Shown here: positions 7,518 through 14,407 of the stretch, piece after piece
Layout of the letters: the number at the start of each line of letters is the position of its first letter
Numbering within the stretch: the stretch's first letter is position 1
From: Caulobacteraceae bacterium
Lineage (GTDB): Bacteria; Pseudomonadota; Alphaproteobacteria; Caulobacterales; Caulobacteraceae
Direction: 5' to 3'
NCBI GenBank assembly: GCA_947456005.1
Contig: CANGRP010000003.1
Coordinates: forward strand, 1 to 28,965
DNA length: 28,965 nt
Program-made: the position numbers and the translations under genes
Notes under the pieces: generated by a model
What the model was told of the DNA's origin: nothing
The model's input: only the letters and a program-made list of their open reading frames with translations
The model's database searches: none

Positions 7518-9524
7518 CTAGCCGGCCCAGGGGGAAAGCCCACCCCAGAGGCCGAGCAACAGGCTGAAGGCCAGGGACACCACAACGGTCGCCGTGAACC
7601 CGGCGCGCCGCAAGGGGGTCCAGCTGTCGAGCCTTCGGCCGCTGCGGAGCACAAGGGGCAGCAGGGCGGCGTTGGCCACCGTCAGCAAGGTCGCCACGAG
7701 GGCGCAGGCCGAAGCGGCCAGGGGCAGGAGTCCTGGCCAGTCGAAGATGAGGTCGCTCTGCTTCGTCAATGCGACCCAGGCCACGGAAAGGGTGATGGCG
7801 GACAGCCAGAGAATGGACTGAAGGCCCTGGAGCACTCCGGCGCGGGCCTGGATGTGGGTCTGGCGGAAGTCCCGGCGATTGCGGAAGCCGGCGAAGGCGA
7901 GGGTCAGGAGAGCGGCCAGCCCGGTGGCGACCGCCGCAGCCGCCAGCAAGCCCCGTCCGCTCCAGAAGGGCGTCCGCTCATAGGCCTGGGTGTTGAGTGA
8001 CGTCAGGATGTGACGGGTGCGTCCGCCTTCGAGAACAAAGACGCGCCGGTCCCATCCGGTCTCCGATACGAAACGCCCGGCGTTCGCAGGTCCTTCCGGG
8101 ACCCAGGACTGCAGGCGTCCCCCCTCCCGGGTGATCAGCCGGCCATCGGGCGTCACCTCCACCCGAAGCTCCCCGGTCAGGCGCTCCAGCATACCCTCAA
8201 GCCCGGAGTAGGCCCTCCGGGTCCCAAGAAACCGCCCCTCGTAGAGCCGCCGGTAAGCGTAGAGCTCGGGCGACGGCGCACGGGGCCAGGCGGCGGGTCG
8301 CCCGGCGATCTCCTCCACCAGGCGTGAGGCCAGCCTCTGGGTCAGGGCCCGGCCCGTGCTCGTATTGGTGCTGACGAAGATGCCGAGCCCGAGCTCTGGC
8401 ACAAGGGTCATGTTGGTCATGAAGGTCAGCGTGGCGCCGTCATGGCCGAATCCCGAAAGACCGCCGGGCAGGGCATAGGCGATGAAGCCGTGGCGCCACC
8501 CGTTCACCCCCGCCGGGGTTTGCCGAAGCGGGGTCTGAAGCGCCCGCGCGGTGAGGTCGCCATAGACCCGCGCCTCGCCGACCCGACCACCGTCGAGAAG
8601 GGCGATCATGTAGCGCGCCATGTCATCCGCCGTGGATGAGGCCGACCCGGCCGGGGCGATCTGGCCGATGTACTCGAAGGGCTCAGGCCGGAAGGCATAG
8701 CCATTCCAGGAGAATCCCTCCGACAGGTCGGCGGCCAGTCGCGGCGCCATGGGCGCCGGCAGGTCGGCGCGTCCGGGCCGAGGTTCGCGGAAGGTGGTGC
8801 GGCCCATGCCGAGGGGTTCGAACAGGGCTTCCTCCGCCAGCTGTTCGAAGGTCTTGCCTGAGACCCAGGCCGCCGCCTCTCCGGCCAGCGCAGCGCCGTA
8901 GTTGGAGTAACTGGAGACCAGCCCTTCCGCACGAACCCTCCGGGGCCGCTCCTGCTGCAGATAGGTGACGAGCGGCCGGACCCGGGCCGGGTCGCGTTCG
9001 AAGAGGTGCCCCAGGGCGCGGTCTTCGAAGCCGCCGGAGTGTGACATCAGGCTCCGCAGGGTCACCGGTCGGGTGAAGCCCTGGTCGCGAACCTGCACGG
9101 CCTCCGGCAGGAAGAGATTGACCGGCGCATCCAGCCTCAGGCGCCCCGCCTCTGTCTCCTTGAGCACGGTGAGCCAGGTGAAGGTCTTCGAGACCGAACC
9201 CAGGCGGAAAAGGGTCCGGTCCGGGTCAACGGGTCGCCAGGGCGAGAGTCCCGCCGCCCCGTACCCCTTCTTCAGGAGGACCTGGCCGTCCTGGACGATG
9301 GCGACAGTGGCGCCCACGATATGATCCTGGACCAGGGAGTCGCGGACGATCCCGTCGACATAGGCCTCCAGTTCCGCGACCGGCGGGGTCGACCGCTGGA
9401 TCGCCGGCGGCGGGGGCGCCGCCCCCGGGGGCGAAGGCTGGGCCAGACCCTTTGCCGGCGAGACCAGGAGGGTCAGGACCGCAAGGGTCAGGGCCACAAG
9501 GGCGACTGTCCGGACCCAACTCAT
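7518..9524 (-). CDS. Exported beta-lactamase-fold serine hydrolase with C-terminal membrane domain
   Basis: A 668-residue protein of the class C beta-lactamase/penicillin-binding-like serine hydrolase family. A signal peptide or anchor (about 4-28) is followed by a proline-rich linker. The catalytic domain spans about 45-400, with the SxxK motif S110-V-S-K113, the YxN motif Y206-S-N208, and H361-D-G363 in the third-motif position. After about 120 residues of beta-rich sequence come four predicted membrane helices at about 525-547, 565-587, 597-626 and 641-663. The catalytic domain should face the periplasm. The substrate is unknown; relatives act on peptides, esters or cell-wall fragments, and resistance to beta-lactams should not be assumed. 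Its ATG overlaps the stop of the C13 peptidase gene (ATGA). It is the last gene of the sspB operon. Confidence 0.88.
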   Translation of the reverse strand: MSWVRTVALVALTLAVLTLLVSPAKGLAQPSPPGAAPPPPAIQRSTPPVAELEAYVDGIVRDSLVQDHIVGATVAIVQDGQVLLKKGYGAAGLSPWRPVDPDRTLFRLGSVSKTFTWLTVLKETEAGRLRLDAPVNLFLPEAVQVRDQGFTRPVTLRSLMSHSGGFEDRALGHLFERDPARVRPLVTYLQQERPRRVRAEGLVSSYSNYGAALAGEAAAWVSGKTFEQLAEEALFEPLGMGRTTFREPRPGRADLPAPMAPRLAADLSEGFSWNGYAFRPEPFEYIGQIAPAGSASSTADDMARYMIALLDGGRVGEARVYGDLTARALQTPLRQTPAGVNGWRHGFIAYALPGGLSGFGHDGATLTFMTNMTLVPELGLGIFVSTNTSTGRALTQRLASRLVEEIAGRPAAWPRAPSPELYAYRRLYEGRFLGTRRAYSGLEGMLERLTGELRVEVTPDGRLITREGGRLQSWVPEGPANAGRFVSETGWDRRVFVLEGGRTRHILTSLNTQAYERTPFWSGRGLLAAAAVATGLAALLTLAFAGFRNRRDFRQTHIQARAGVLQGLQSILWLSAITLSVAWVALTKQSDLIFDWPGLLPLAASACALVATLLTVANAALLPLVLRSGRRLDSWTPLRRAGFTATVVVSLAFSLLLGLWGGLSPWAG

Positions 9525-10291
9525 CGCGTCGACCTTGCCGGGAAGGCGTAGAGGGGCAGCAGAGGCCGAAGCTGGGGCCCTATGAATACCTGAGGCTCCG
9601 AGGGCGGCCGGACCCCCTCCTGGACTTCCCGGGCCGCGACACAGGAGCGGACCAGGTTCGCCAGGGCGCTGAAGTCATGGGCCGAGCCGGTGCTCTGCAG
9701 GAAGCATTCATCGAAGAAGGGGTACCGGTTGGATTCCCCGCATCCAAAGGAGGTCCGGTCCGGTCGGGCGGCGGTCATCACCATCCGGTTGGCGGCGCCC
9801 AGGTCTGGTACGAAGACACCGGAGAAGCAGGCCGAGATCACCGCGATGGTGGGTCGCGCGCCGCAGGTCCTCTCGAGCATGGCCGCCAGGATCCCGGGGG
9901 GCAGGATGGACTGGTCCACCACCGCGCCCTGGGGAAGCCCGTGGGTGGTCAGATAGACAAGGCAACCGTCGGGATTCCGGGCCGTAAGCTGGCTCATGCC
10001 CTCGAAGATCGCCCGGATGTCCGACTTGGCCAGCCGCTCCTTCCCGTAGCGCTCGGGTCGGACCGAGTATTGGAGGATGTTGCTGGAGTTGAAGCCCAGT
10101 CGGACCAGTTCCGCGGCGATGTCACGGCGCGCATTGTCGAAGGCTTCAGTCGGCCCGCCGCCGGAGCCCTTCCAGTCCCCGGCGATCACAACGGCGCTCC
10201 AGCTCCGGAACGGAGAGTCCGCCATCGCTCTTCCGGCCACCACCTGGAAGAGGCCGATCAGGATGAGGATGGAAAGGGCCCGCGCGGGCAT
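9521..10291 (-). CDS. Secreted C13-type (legumain/caspase-fold) cysteine peptidase
   Basis: A 256-residue protein with an N-terminal signal peptide (about 1-24, ending near GRAMADS). The domain has the clan CD dyad signature: a hydrophobic strand then H117-G in LVYLTTHG, and a second strand then C155 in IAVISACFSG. This layout, with the flanking FDNARRDIAAELVRLGF and KSDIRAIFEGM segments, matches bacterial peptidase C13 family proteins. It should act in the periplasm or at the envelope. The start directly abuts the thioesterase stop (TAG then ATG), and the stop overlaps the serine hydrolase start. Two exported hydrolases in one operon suggest a shared envelope substrate, but none can be named. 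Confidence 0.8.
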   Translation of the reverse strand: MPARALSILILIGLFQVVAGRAMADSPFRSWSAVVIAGDWKGSGGGPTEAFDNARRDIAAELVRLGFNSSNILQYSVRPERYGKERLAKSDIRAIFEGMSQLTARNPDGCLVYLTTHGLPQGAVVDQSILPPGILAAMLERTCGARPTIAVISACFSGVFVPDLGAANRMVMTAARPDRTSFGCGESNRYPFFDECFLQSTGSAHDFSALANLVRSCVAAREVQEGVRPPSEPQVFIGPQLRPLLPLYAFPARSTR

Positions 10292-10789
10292 CTAGCTCTT
10301 GTAGGACTTGAACGGCGTGGGAACAGCGGTGCCGGTCGCCTTGGCCAACAGCCGACCCTCAGGATCATAGAGTTCGCCCTCGGTGAAGGCCAGGGTCCGA
10401 CCCCACTTCAGGACCCGGCCCACGCCCCGGATGGGGCCAGGCTGGGCGGGCCGGAAGAAGGAGGTTTTCATCTCGGCAGTCGGAGCGACATGGGTCATGC
10501 CCGAGGCGACCATGCAGGCGACCGACATGCACTCGTCCAGCATGGCGCAGAGATAGCCGCCCTGTATCTGCTTCATGGGGTTCAGCAGCAGCTCGGCCCG
10601 CGCCTCGAAAGCGACCTCGACCGACTTCTCGGCCTGGCTCACGCCGGTAATCCGGAAGCCAAGGGTCTGTGAGCCGGTGGGCTGGTTCTTCGTCCTGTGA
10701 AACCGGGCGAGGATCGCCTCGTCGGTCAGGGGTTCCTGGGATTCGGCGGAGACGGTCTCCGGAGCTTTGTCGGACACGGCGGGGCTCAC
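10292..10789 (-). CDS. PaaI-family hotdog-fold thioesterase
   Basis: A 165-residue protein with a single hotdog domain at about 45-160. The segment LNPMKQIQGGYLCAMLDECMSVACMVASG is the typical hotdog helix with the catalytic acidic residue (D/E in LDE). The strands TAEMKTSFFRPAQPGPIRGVGRVLKWGRTLAFTEGELYD complete the fold. Family members hydrolyse acyl-CoA thioesters, often aromatic or short-chain; the substrate here is not evident. The start is GTG at 10789 in a GTGA overlap with the sspB stop, so it is probably translationally coupled. The first ~40 residues are polar and variable, and an internal start cannot be excluded. Confidence 0.88.
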   Translation of the reverse strand: MSPAVSDKAPETVSAESQEPLTDEAILARFHRTKNQPTGSQTLGFRITGVSQAEKSVEVAFEARAELLLNPMKQIQGGYLCAMLDECMSVACMVASGMTHVAPTAEMKTSFFRPAQPGPIRGVGRVLKWGRTLAFTEGELYDPEGRLLAKATGTAVPTPFKSYKS

Positions 10790-11277
10790 TTCTTCCGGAA
10801 ATGGTCAAGGGACACGACGTTCGGCGCGTCTGGATCCAAGCCTTCCCCCGTCGCCGGCGCCGCCGGACTCCGGAGGTCGGATACGCCCGATGATGCGGGG
10901 GAGTCTTCGGCGTCGAACTGCAGCAGGAACTGGACGCTGGGATCGTAGAAGCGGGTCAGGGCGGCGTAGGGCACCCGGAGCGACTGCGGGCGTCCTCCAA
11001 ACTTCAGCGTCACGCCGAAGGCTTCGTCTCCTATCTCCAGGTCCCAGAACTGGTGCTGCAGGACGATCGTCATTTCGTCCGGGTAACGGGACAGGAGCTC
11101 CTCGGGTCCCTCGACACCCGCGGCGCCGGTCTTGAACGTCAGATAGAAGTGATGGGCTCCGGGCAGGCCCCCCGGGGCGTTCGCGCGCCGAAGGGCGGCC
11201 CGGACCACGCCCTTCAGGGCTTCCTGGGCCATGGCCTCATAGTTCATGAGGTCCTGAGCGGGTGGGTCCTTGGCCAT
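10786..11277 (-). CDS. sspB: ClpXP adaptor SspB (alphaproteobacterial type)
   Basis: SspB tethers ssrA-tagged proteins to ClpXP for degradation. The 163-residue protein has the SspB fold at about 12-120: YEAMAQEALKGVVRAALRRA, then HHFYLTFKT, MTIVLQHQFWDLEI, FGVTLKFGGRPQSLRVPYAALTRFYDPSV. A flexible acidic/proline-rich linker follows, and the last residues, VVSLDHFRKK, have the form of the ClpX-docking (XB) peptide. The start has AGGA five bases upstream. The gene lies directly downstream of ssrA on the same strand, so the adaptor and the tagging RNA are neighbours. Its stop overlaps the thioesterase start. Confidence 0.92.
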   Translation of the reverse strand: MAKDPPAQDLMNYEAMAQEALKGVVRAALRRANAPGGLPGAHHFYLTFKTGAAGVEGPEELLSRYPDEMTIVLQHQFWDLEIGDEAFGVTLKFGGRPQSLRVPYAALTRFYDPSVQFLLQFDAEDSPASSGVSDLRSPAAPATGEGLDPDAPNVVSLDHFRKK

Positions 11278-11315
11278 TGGGGTCCTGTCGGGATCGGCTG
11301 AGGAGGCAAACTAAC

Positions 11316-11326
11316 GCTCCCGGAGC
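11316..11326 (-). terminator. Weak hairpin between ssrA and sspB
   Basis: The minus strand has GCTCC-G-GGAGC followed by GTTAGTTT. The stem is short, the loop is a single base and the T-run is interrupted. It may be a weak ssrA terminator or just part of the sspB leader. If it does not stop transcription, ssrA and sspB share a transcript. Confidence 0.2.
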
Positions 11327-11483
11327 ATCACGCAAGTTTCCATGGCCGGGTCATCACCCTTGGCGCGTTGTTCAGGATACCGGATGCGGAGGAAGGTGGA
11401 GGGGTTCTGTTGCCAGGCCCCCTCCCGGCCCCGCCTGGCGCTGCTAAGACGCCAGGACTTCAGGTCGAAACCCGTCGGGTCGC

Positions 11484-11525
11484 TTACGCGGCCAGACGAA
11501 CCTCTTCAGCGAAGTTATCGTTCGC
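11484..11525 (-). other. ssrA tag reading frame
   Basis: Thirteen codons plus TAA encode ANDNFAEEVRLAA. With the first alanine supplied by alanyl-tmRNA the tag is AANDNFAEEVRLAA. The AANDNFAEE half is the part bound by alpha-type SspB, and the terminal LAA is the ClpX recognition end (family knowledge). Caulobacter crescentus has FAVAA where this tag has VRLAA. Confidence 0.9.
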
Positions 11526-11701
11526 ATTTAGTTTAAAGCCCGAAACGGTGGGCCAGGCCGGGAGAAAGCAACACCTTTACACGTCTGTCGATGCTGATCG
11601 GCCCCGCACCGCCCCGCCGGAGCAGGGGAAAGGTTTTGGTGGAGCCGCCGGGAATCGCACCCGGGTCCAGTCCGCTTATTTCGTGCGCGTTTATCCCCAT
11701 A

Positions 11702-11717
11702 GTCCGGCGAACCGGAC
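11702..11717 (-). other. UUCG-capped hairpin at the 5' end of the ssrA precursor
   Basis: The minus strand reads GTCCGG-TTCG-CCGGAC, a perfect 6-base-pair stem with a stable UUCG tetraloop. It begins about 7 bases after the -10 element, so it would sit at the very 5' end of the precursor. It may protect the end or mark the processing site of the acceptor piece. Confidence 0.5.
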
Positions 11718-11723
11718 ACCGGA

Positions 11724-11752
11724 GATATAGGTCTCCACTCCCCGTGCCTCAA
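11724..11752 (-). promoter_or_regulatory. Sigma-70-type promoter of ssrA
   Basis: On the minus strand, TTGAGG (11752-11747) and TATATC (11729-11724) are separated by 17 bases. The predicted transcription start near 11717 falls at the 5' hairpin of the tmRNA precursor. Spacing and position both fit a housekeeping promoter. Confidence 0.6.
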
Positions 11753-11856
11753 TCCCCTGGGAAGAGGCCATTTCCACAAGCTTCCGTGACAAGTGGAATT
11801 CAAGGTTCACCGACTCCCGGTTTTCCGCCAGCTTGTGAACATCTAGGGAGGGTGAA

Positions 11857-12513
11857 ATGTCAAAACTCATCGCTGAATTCATTGGTACGCTTACGCTCGT
11901 GCTCTTCGGCTGTGGCGCGGCCGTCCTCGGCGGGGTGGATAACGTCGGGCAGCTCGGGATTTCGATCGCCTTCGGCGGCGCCATCATCGCCATGGCTTAC
12001 GGCATCGGCTCGATCTCGGGCTGCCATGTGAACCCCGCCGTCAGCCTCGCCGCCTTCATCGCCGGACGCATGTCTCTCAAGGACATGCTTGTGTACTGGG
12101 TCGCCCAGTTCGCCGGGGCCCTCGCCGGAGCCGGCCTGCTGGCGGTGATCGCCGGCTCGACGGCTAACCTTGGTCAGAATGGTTGGGGCCCGGGTTACCT
12201 CGGAGAGTACAGCCTGCAGTCCGCCCTGGTCTTCGAAGTCGTCATGACGGCGCTGTTCGTCATCGTCATCCTCGGGTCGACCTCCGAGAAGGCGCCTGCG
12301 GGCTTTGCCGGCCTCACGATCGGTGTGACCCTGGCGATCATCCACATCGTCGGCATTCAGGTCACCGGCGTCTCGGTCAATCCGGCGCGGAGCTTCGGCC
12401 CCGCTGTCCTCGCCGGCGGACAGGCCCTGTCACAGCTCTGGCTGTTCTTCGCCGCCCCCGCCGTGGGTGCGGTGATCGGCGCGGCCTTCTACAGGATCCG
12501 CCTGCTGTCCTGA
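11857..12513 (+). CDS. aqpZ: Aquaporin Z water channel
   Basis: A 218-residue MIP-family channel with six membrane helices and two NPA half-helices, N59-P-A61 and N175-P-A177. By alignment to AqpZ, the selectivity filter residues are F39, H163 and R178, the pattern of an orthodox water channel. The fourth position, threonine in E. coli AqpZ, is V172 here. A strong ribosome binding site (AGGGAGGGTGAA) precedes the ATG. The gene diverges from ssrA with about 100 bases between the ssrA promoter and its start, and converges on ilvN. AqpZ mediates rapid water flow across the inner membrane during osmotic change. Confidence 0.95.
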   Translation: MSKLIAEFIGTLTLVLFGCGAAVLGGVDNVGQLGISIAFGGAIIAMAYGIGSISGCHVNPAVSLAAFIAGRMSLKDMLVYWVAQFAGALAGAGLLAVIAGSTANLGQNGWGPGYLGEYSLQSALVFEVVMTALFVIVILGSTSEKAPAGFAGLTIGVTLAIIHIVGIQVTGVSVNPARSFGPAVLAGGQALSQLWLFFAAPAVGAVIGAAFYRIRLLS

Positions 12514-12534
12514 TCCTCGGCCAGAAGACGTGAC

Positions 12535-12565
12535 GACGGCCCGGGCCGGAAGGTCCGGACCGTAT
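12535..12565. terminator. Weak GC-rich hairpins between convergent aqpZ and ilvN
   Basis: The 59-base gap holds the palindromes CGGCCCGGGCCG and GGTCCGGACC and a possible CCGGA-AGG-TCCGG hairpin. There is no T-run, so a bidirectional terminator is only a suggestion based on the convergent gene ends. Confidence 0.25.
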
Positions 12566-12572
12566 CCGCGCT

Positions 12573-13121
12573 TCAGATGGTCACCGCGCCGCGGGTGATC
12601 GACAACACCCCCGTCCGGGCCAATTCCACGAGGCCGAGGGGTCGCATCAGGTCGATGAACTTGTCGATCTTGGACGAGGCCCCGGTGACCTCGAAGATGA
12701 AGCTGTCGATGGCGGTGTCGAGGACCCGGGCGCGGAAGATCTCACTGATCCGCAACGCCTCGACGCGATCCGCGCCCACGCCCTTGACCTTTACGAGGGC
12801 CAATTCCCGCTCCAGGCCGTTAGGGTCCCGGGTCACGTCCTGGACGTGCCGGGTGGCCACCATCTTCTGCAGTTGGGCCTCGATCTGCGTCAGGACCTGC
12901 GGCGCTCCCCGGGTCACGATGGTGACCCGGCTCGTGTGGGCGTTCCGGTCGGTCTCGGCCACCGTGAGGCTCTCGATGTTGTAGCCTCGCGCGGCGAAGA
13001 GACCGACAAGCCGGTGCAGGACGCCGGGTTCATTGTCGACCAGAATGGCGAAGGTGGCGAGGTTCTCCGCCTGGTCCTCGTGGGCCAGGTCATAGACGGA
13101 GGCGGGCTGGGGATCGGTCAT
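12573..13121 (-). CDS. ilvN: Acetolactate synthase small (regulatory) subunit
   Basis: The regulatory subunit of acetohydroxyacid synthase activates the large subunit and confers valine feedback inhibition. An N-terminal ACT domain lies at about residues 20-95 (ATFAILVDNEPGVLHRLVGLFAARGYNIESLTV). The C-terminal ALS small-subunit domain follows, with GLERELALVKV and SFIFEVTGASSKIDKFIDLMRPLGLVELARTG. I chose the ATG at 13121, which gives 182 residues beginning MTDPQPASVYD. The frame stays open to 13175, but the extra 18 residues are unlike the family. The ilvB gene is about 11 kb away, and no leader peptide or terminator is visible upstream of ilvN, so it must have its own promoter. Confidence 0.93.
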   Translation of the reverse strand: MTDPQPASVYDLAHEDQAENLATFAILVDNEPGVLHRLVGLFAARGYNIESLTVAETDRNAHTSRVTIVTRGAPQVLTQIEAQLQKMVATRHVQDVTRDPNGLERELALVKVKGVGADRVEALRISEIFRARVLDTAIDSFIFEVTGASSKIDKFIDLMRPLGLVELARTGVLSITRGAVTI

Positions 13122-13265
13122 GGGGTTCTCGCAGGGCTTTGACGGCGAGGTGTCACAAGCCCGGCCGCTGGGCAAGGCCTGTCATCCTTTGGGACACGGC
13201 GGCCCTTGCGCCACACCCCCGACTGTGAGGGAGTCCACCTTCATGCGTCGCCGTCCGGAGCCAGA

Positions 13266-13736
13266 ATGAATTCAGGCATGTCCAGTCAGGGTCGGGGCCG
13301 TCCAAGACCTTCCGGGGCCCAGCGCCTGACCCAGTACGCCGTCCTGGCCTGGCGACGCCCCGGGGGTGGGCCGGTCGAGATCCTGCTCATCACTTCCCGC
13401 GAGACCCGCCGATGGGTCATTCCGAAAGGGTGGCCCATCAAGGGACTGAAGCCGTACCAGGCCGCCGTCCGCGAGGCCTGGGAGGAGGCCGGGGTGGAAG
13501 GTCGCGCCAGCGCCCGAAAGATTGGATCCTTTGACTATGACAAGCGCCTGTCGGGCGGACAGCTGCAACCTGTCCGGGTGGAGGTCTACCCCCTGCAGGT
13601 TCTCCAGCAGCATGACGACTGGCCTGAGGCGCACCAGCGCGAGCGCCGATGGGTATCGGCGGCCGAGGCTGCCTCCCTGGTCGACGAACCTGGATTGGCC
13701 CAGCTTCTGTCCGCTTTTCCGGGACAAGGCGGCTGA
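13266..13736 (+). CDS. NUDIX hydrolase
   Basis: NUDIX proteins cleave nucleoside diphosphates linked to another group. The box region reads KGWPIKGLKPYQAAVREAWEEAGV: the catalytic REAWEEAG helix is intact, but the first glutamate of the GX5E part is leucine. That variant is common in a group of alphaproteobacterial NUDIX proteins of diphosphoinositol/ApnA-hydrolase type (my recollection). The upstream part WVIPKG and the downstream FDYDKRLSGGQLQPVRVEVYPLQV fit the fold. I start it at 13266, where GGAG lies five bases upstream, giving 156 residues; the frame remains open to 13206. It diverges from ilvN. The substrate is unknown. Confidence 0.85.
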   Translation: MNSGMSSQGRGRPRPSGAQRLTQYAVLAWRRPGGGPVEILLITSRETRRWVIPKGWPIKGLKPYQAAVREAWEEAGVEGRASARKIGSFDYDKRLSGGQLQPVRVEVYPLQVLQQHDDWPEAHQRERRWVSAAEAASLVDEPGLAQLLSAFPGQGG

Positions 13737-13739
13737 GCG

Positions 13740-14345
13740 TCAGGCCCTTCGGGCGGTGATGGGCAGCGGATTGCGAAGCATCTCGCCCTTCATGGCGCCG
13801 ACCCCCGCCGTGGGCGAGACGGGCTGTGCGAGGATCTTGTGCACAATGTCCATCCCCTCGATCACATAGCCGAAGCAGGCGAACCCCAGGTTATCTCCCT
13901 TGGCGGCGGGATCAGCGTCGAGATAGGCCTGCTCTCCGGCGCAGATGAAGAAGTCCGACGTGGCCGTACCGGGCGCCCGCCGACCCATGGAGATGGCGCC
14001 GTCGGTATGCTTCAGGCCCGTGCGGCTGGTCGGCTCATGGCGAACGGGCGGCAGGATCCATGCGGGGTTGTTCTGCAGGCCGCCCTGGATGACGCCGTAG
14101 TCAAACGCCTCCGCTCCGGGCGGCAGGGAGCGACGGTAGAAGACCCCCTTATCCATGCGTCTTTCGTCGACATAGCGCAGGAAGTTCGCGGTGGTCGCCG
14201 GGGCTTTGTCACCCCTCAGTTCCAGAAGCATGTCTCCCAGCCGGGTGGACAGCCTGACCTTCACCACCCCGGTCGCGCCGGCGGCGACGGCGGGCCCGGC
14301 TGCGGTCGCCGCCGCGGCGGCCAGAAGATCGCGTCGTCGGATCAT
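13740..14345 (-). CDS. Periplasmic cyclophilin-type peptidylprolyl isomerase, Tat signal
   Basis: A 201-residue protein beginning MIRRRDLLAAAAATAAGPAVAAGA, a twin-arginine-like export signal with an Ala-rich core. The mature part is a cyclophilin domain: VKVRLSTRLGDMLLELRGDKAPATTANFLRYVDE, then FDYGVIQGG (usually F.VIQGGD), DGAISMGRRAPGTATSDFFICAG and GFACFGYVIEGMDIVHKI. The active-site Arg/Phe/Gln region is altered compared with classical cyclophilins, so isomerase activity may be low. The ribosome binding site GGAGGAG is strong. It lies downstream of hybrid kinase 1 on the same strand, with a gap of 62 bases. Confidence 0.9.
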   Translation of the reverse strand: MIRRRDLLAAAAATAAGPAVAAGATGVVKVRLSTRLGDMLLELRGDKAPATTANFLRYVDERRMDKGVFYRRSLPPGAEAFDYGVIQGGLQNNPAWILPPVRHEPTSRTGLKHTDGAISMGRRAPGTATSDFFICAGEQAYLDADPAAKGDNLGFACFGYVIEGMDIVHKILAQPVSPTAGVGAMKGEMLRNPLPITARRA

Positions 14346-14407
14346 GGTCTTCTCCTCCCGGACCCCACCCTAGACCGGGTCAGGACCCCGGAGAACCCGG
14401 CTTCGGG

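Larger units (their letters stand above)
11345..11717 (-). ncRNA. ssrA: Circularly permuted two-piece tmRNA (ssrA)
   Basis: The T-arm and acceptor 3' strand, with CGGCTCC-A-CCA, end at 11637. The matching 5' acceptor strand GGGGCCG lies downstream at 11605-11599 and pairs over seven positions with one G-U. The two are separated by about 31 bases of intervening loop. This order (acceptor piece first, coding piece second) is the permuted alphaproteobacterial arrangement. The tag frame runs from resume codon GCG (11525-11523) to TAA (11486-11484). It gives ANDNFAEEVRLAA, or AANDNFAEEVRLAA with the tRNA-like alanine. Downstream are the hairpin arms 11434-11440/11450-11456 and the pairing 11398-11404/11419-11425, likely pseudoknot stems. 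The outer ends of both pieces are approximate. Confidence 0.93.

Noticed and set aside
7518..9524. Beta-lactamase resistance gene
   Set aside because: SxxK, YxN and HDG motifs are shared by many esterases and peptidases, and the long extra region with four membrane helices argues against a simple beta-lactamase.
11637..11680. T-arm and CCA resembling a tRNA gene
   Set aside because: No anticodon arm is present, and the tag frame and permuted acceptor stem show that it is part of ssrA.
11775..11837. CACAAGCT and AGCTTGTG inverted pair upstream of aqpZ
   Set aside because: Eight-base arms 47 bases apart are not striking, and nothing else supports an operator.
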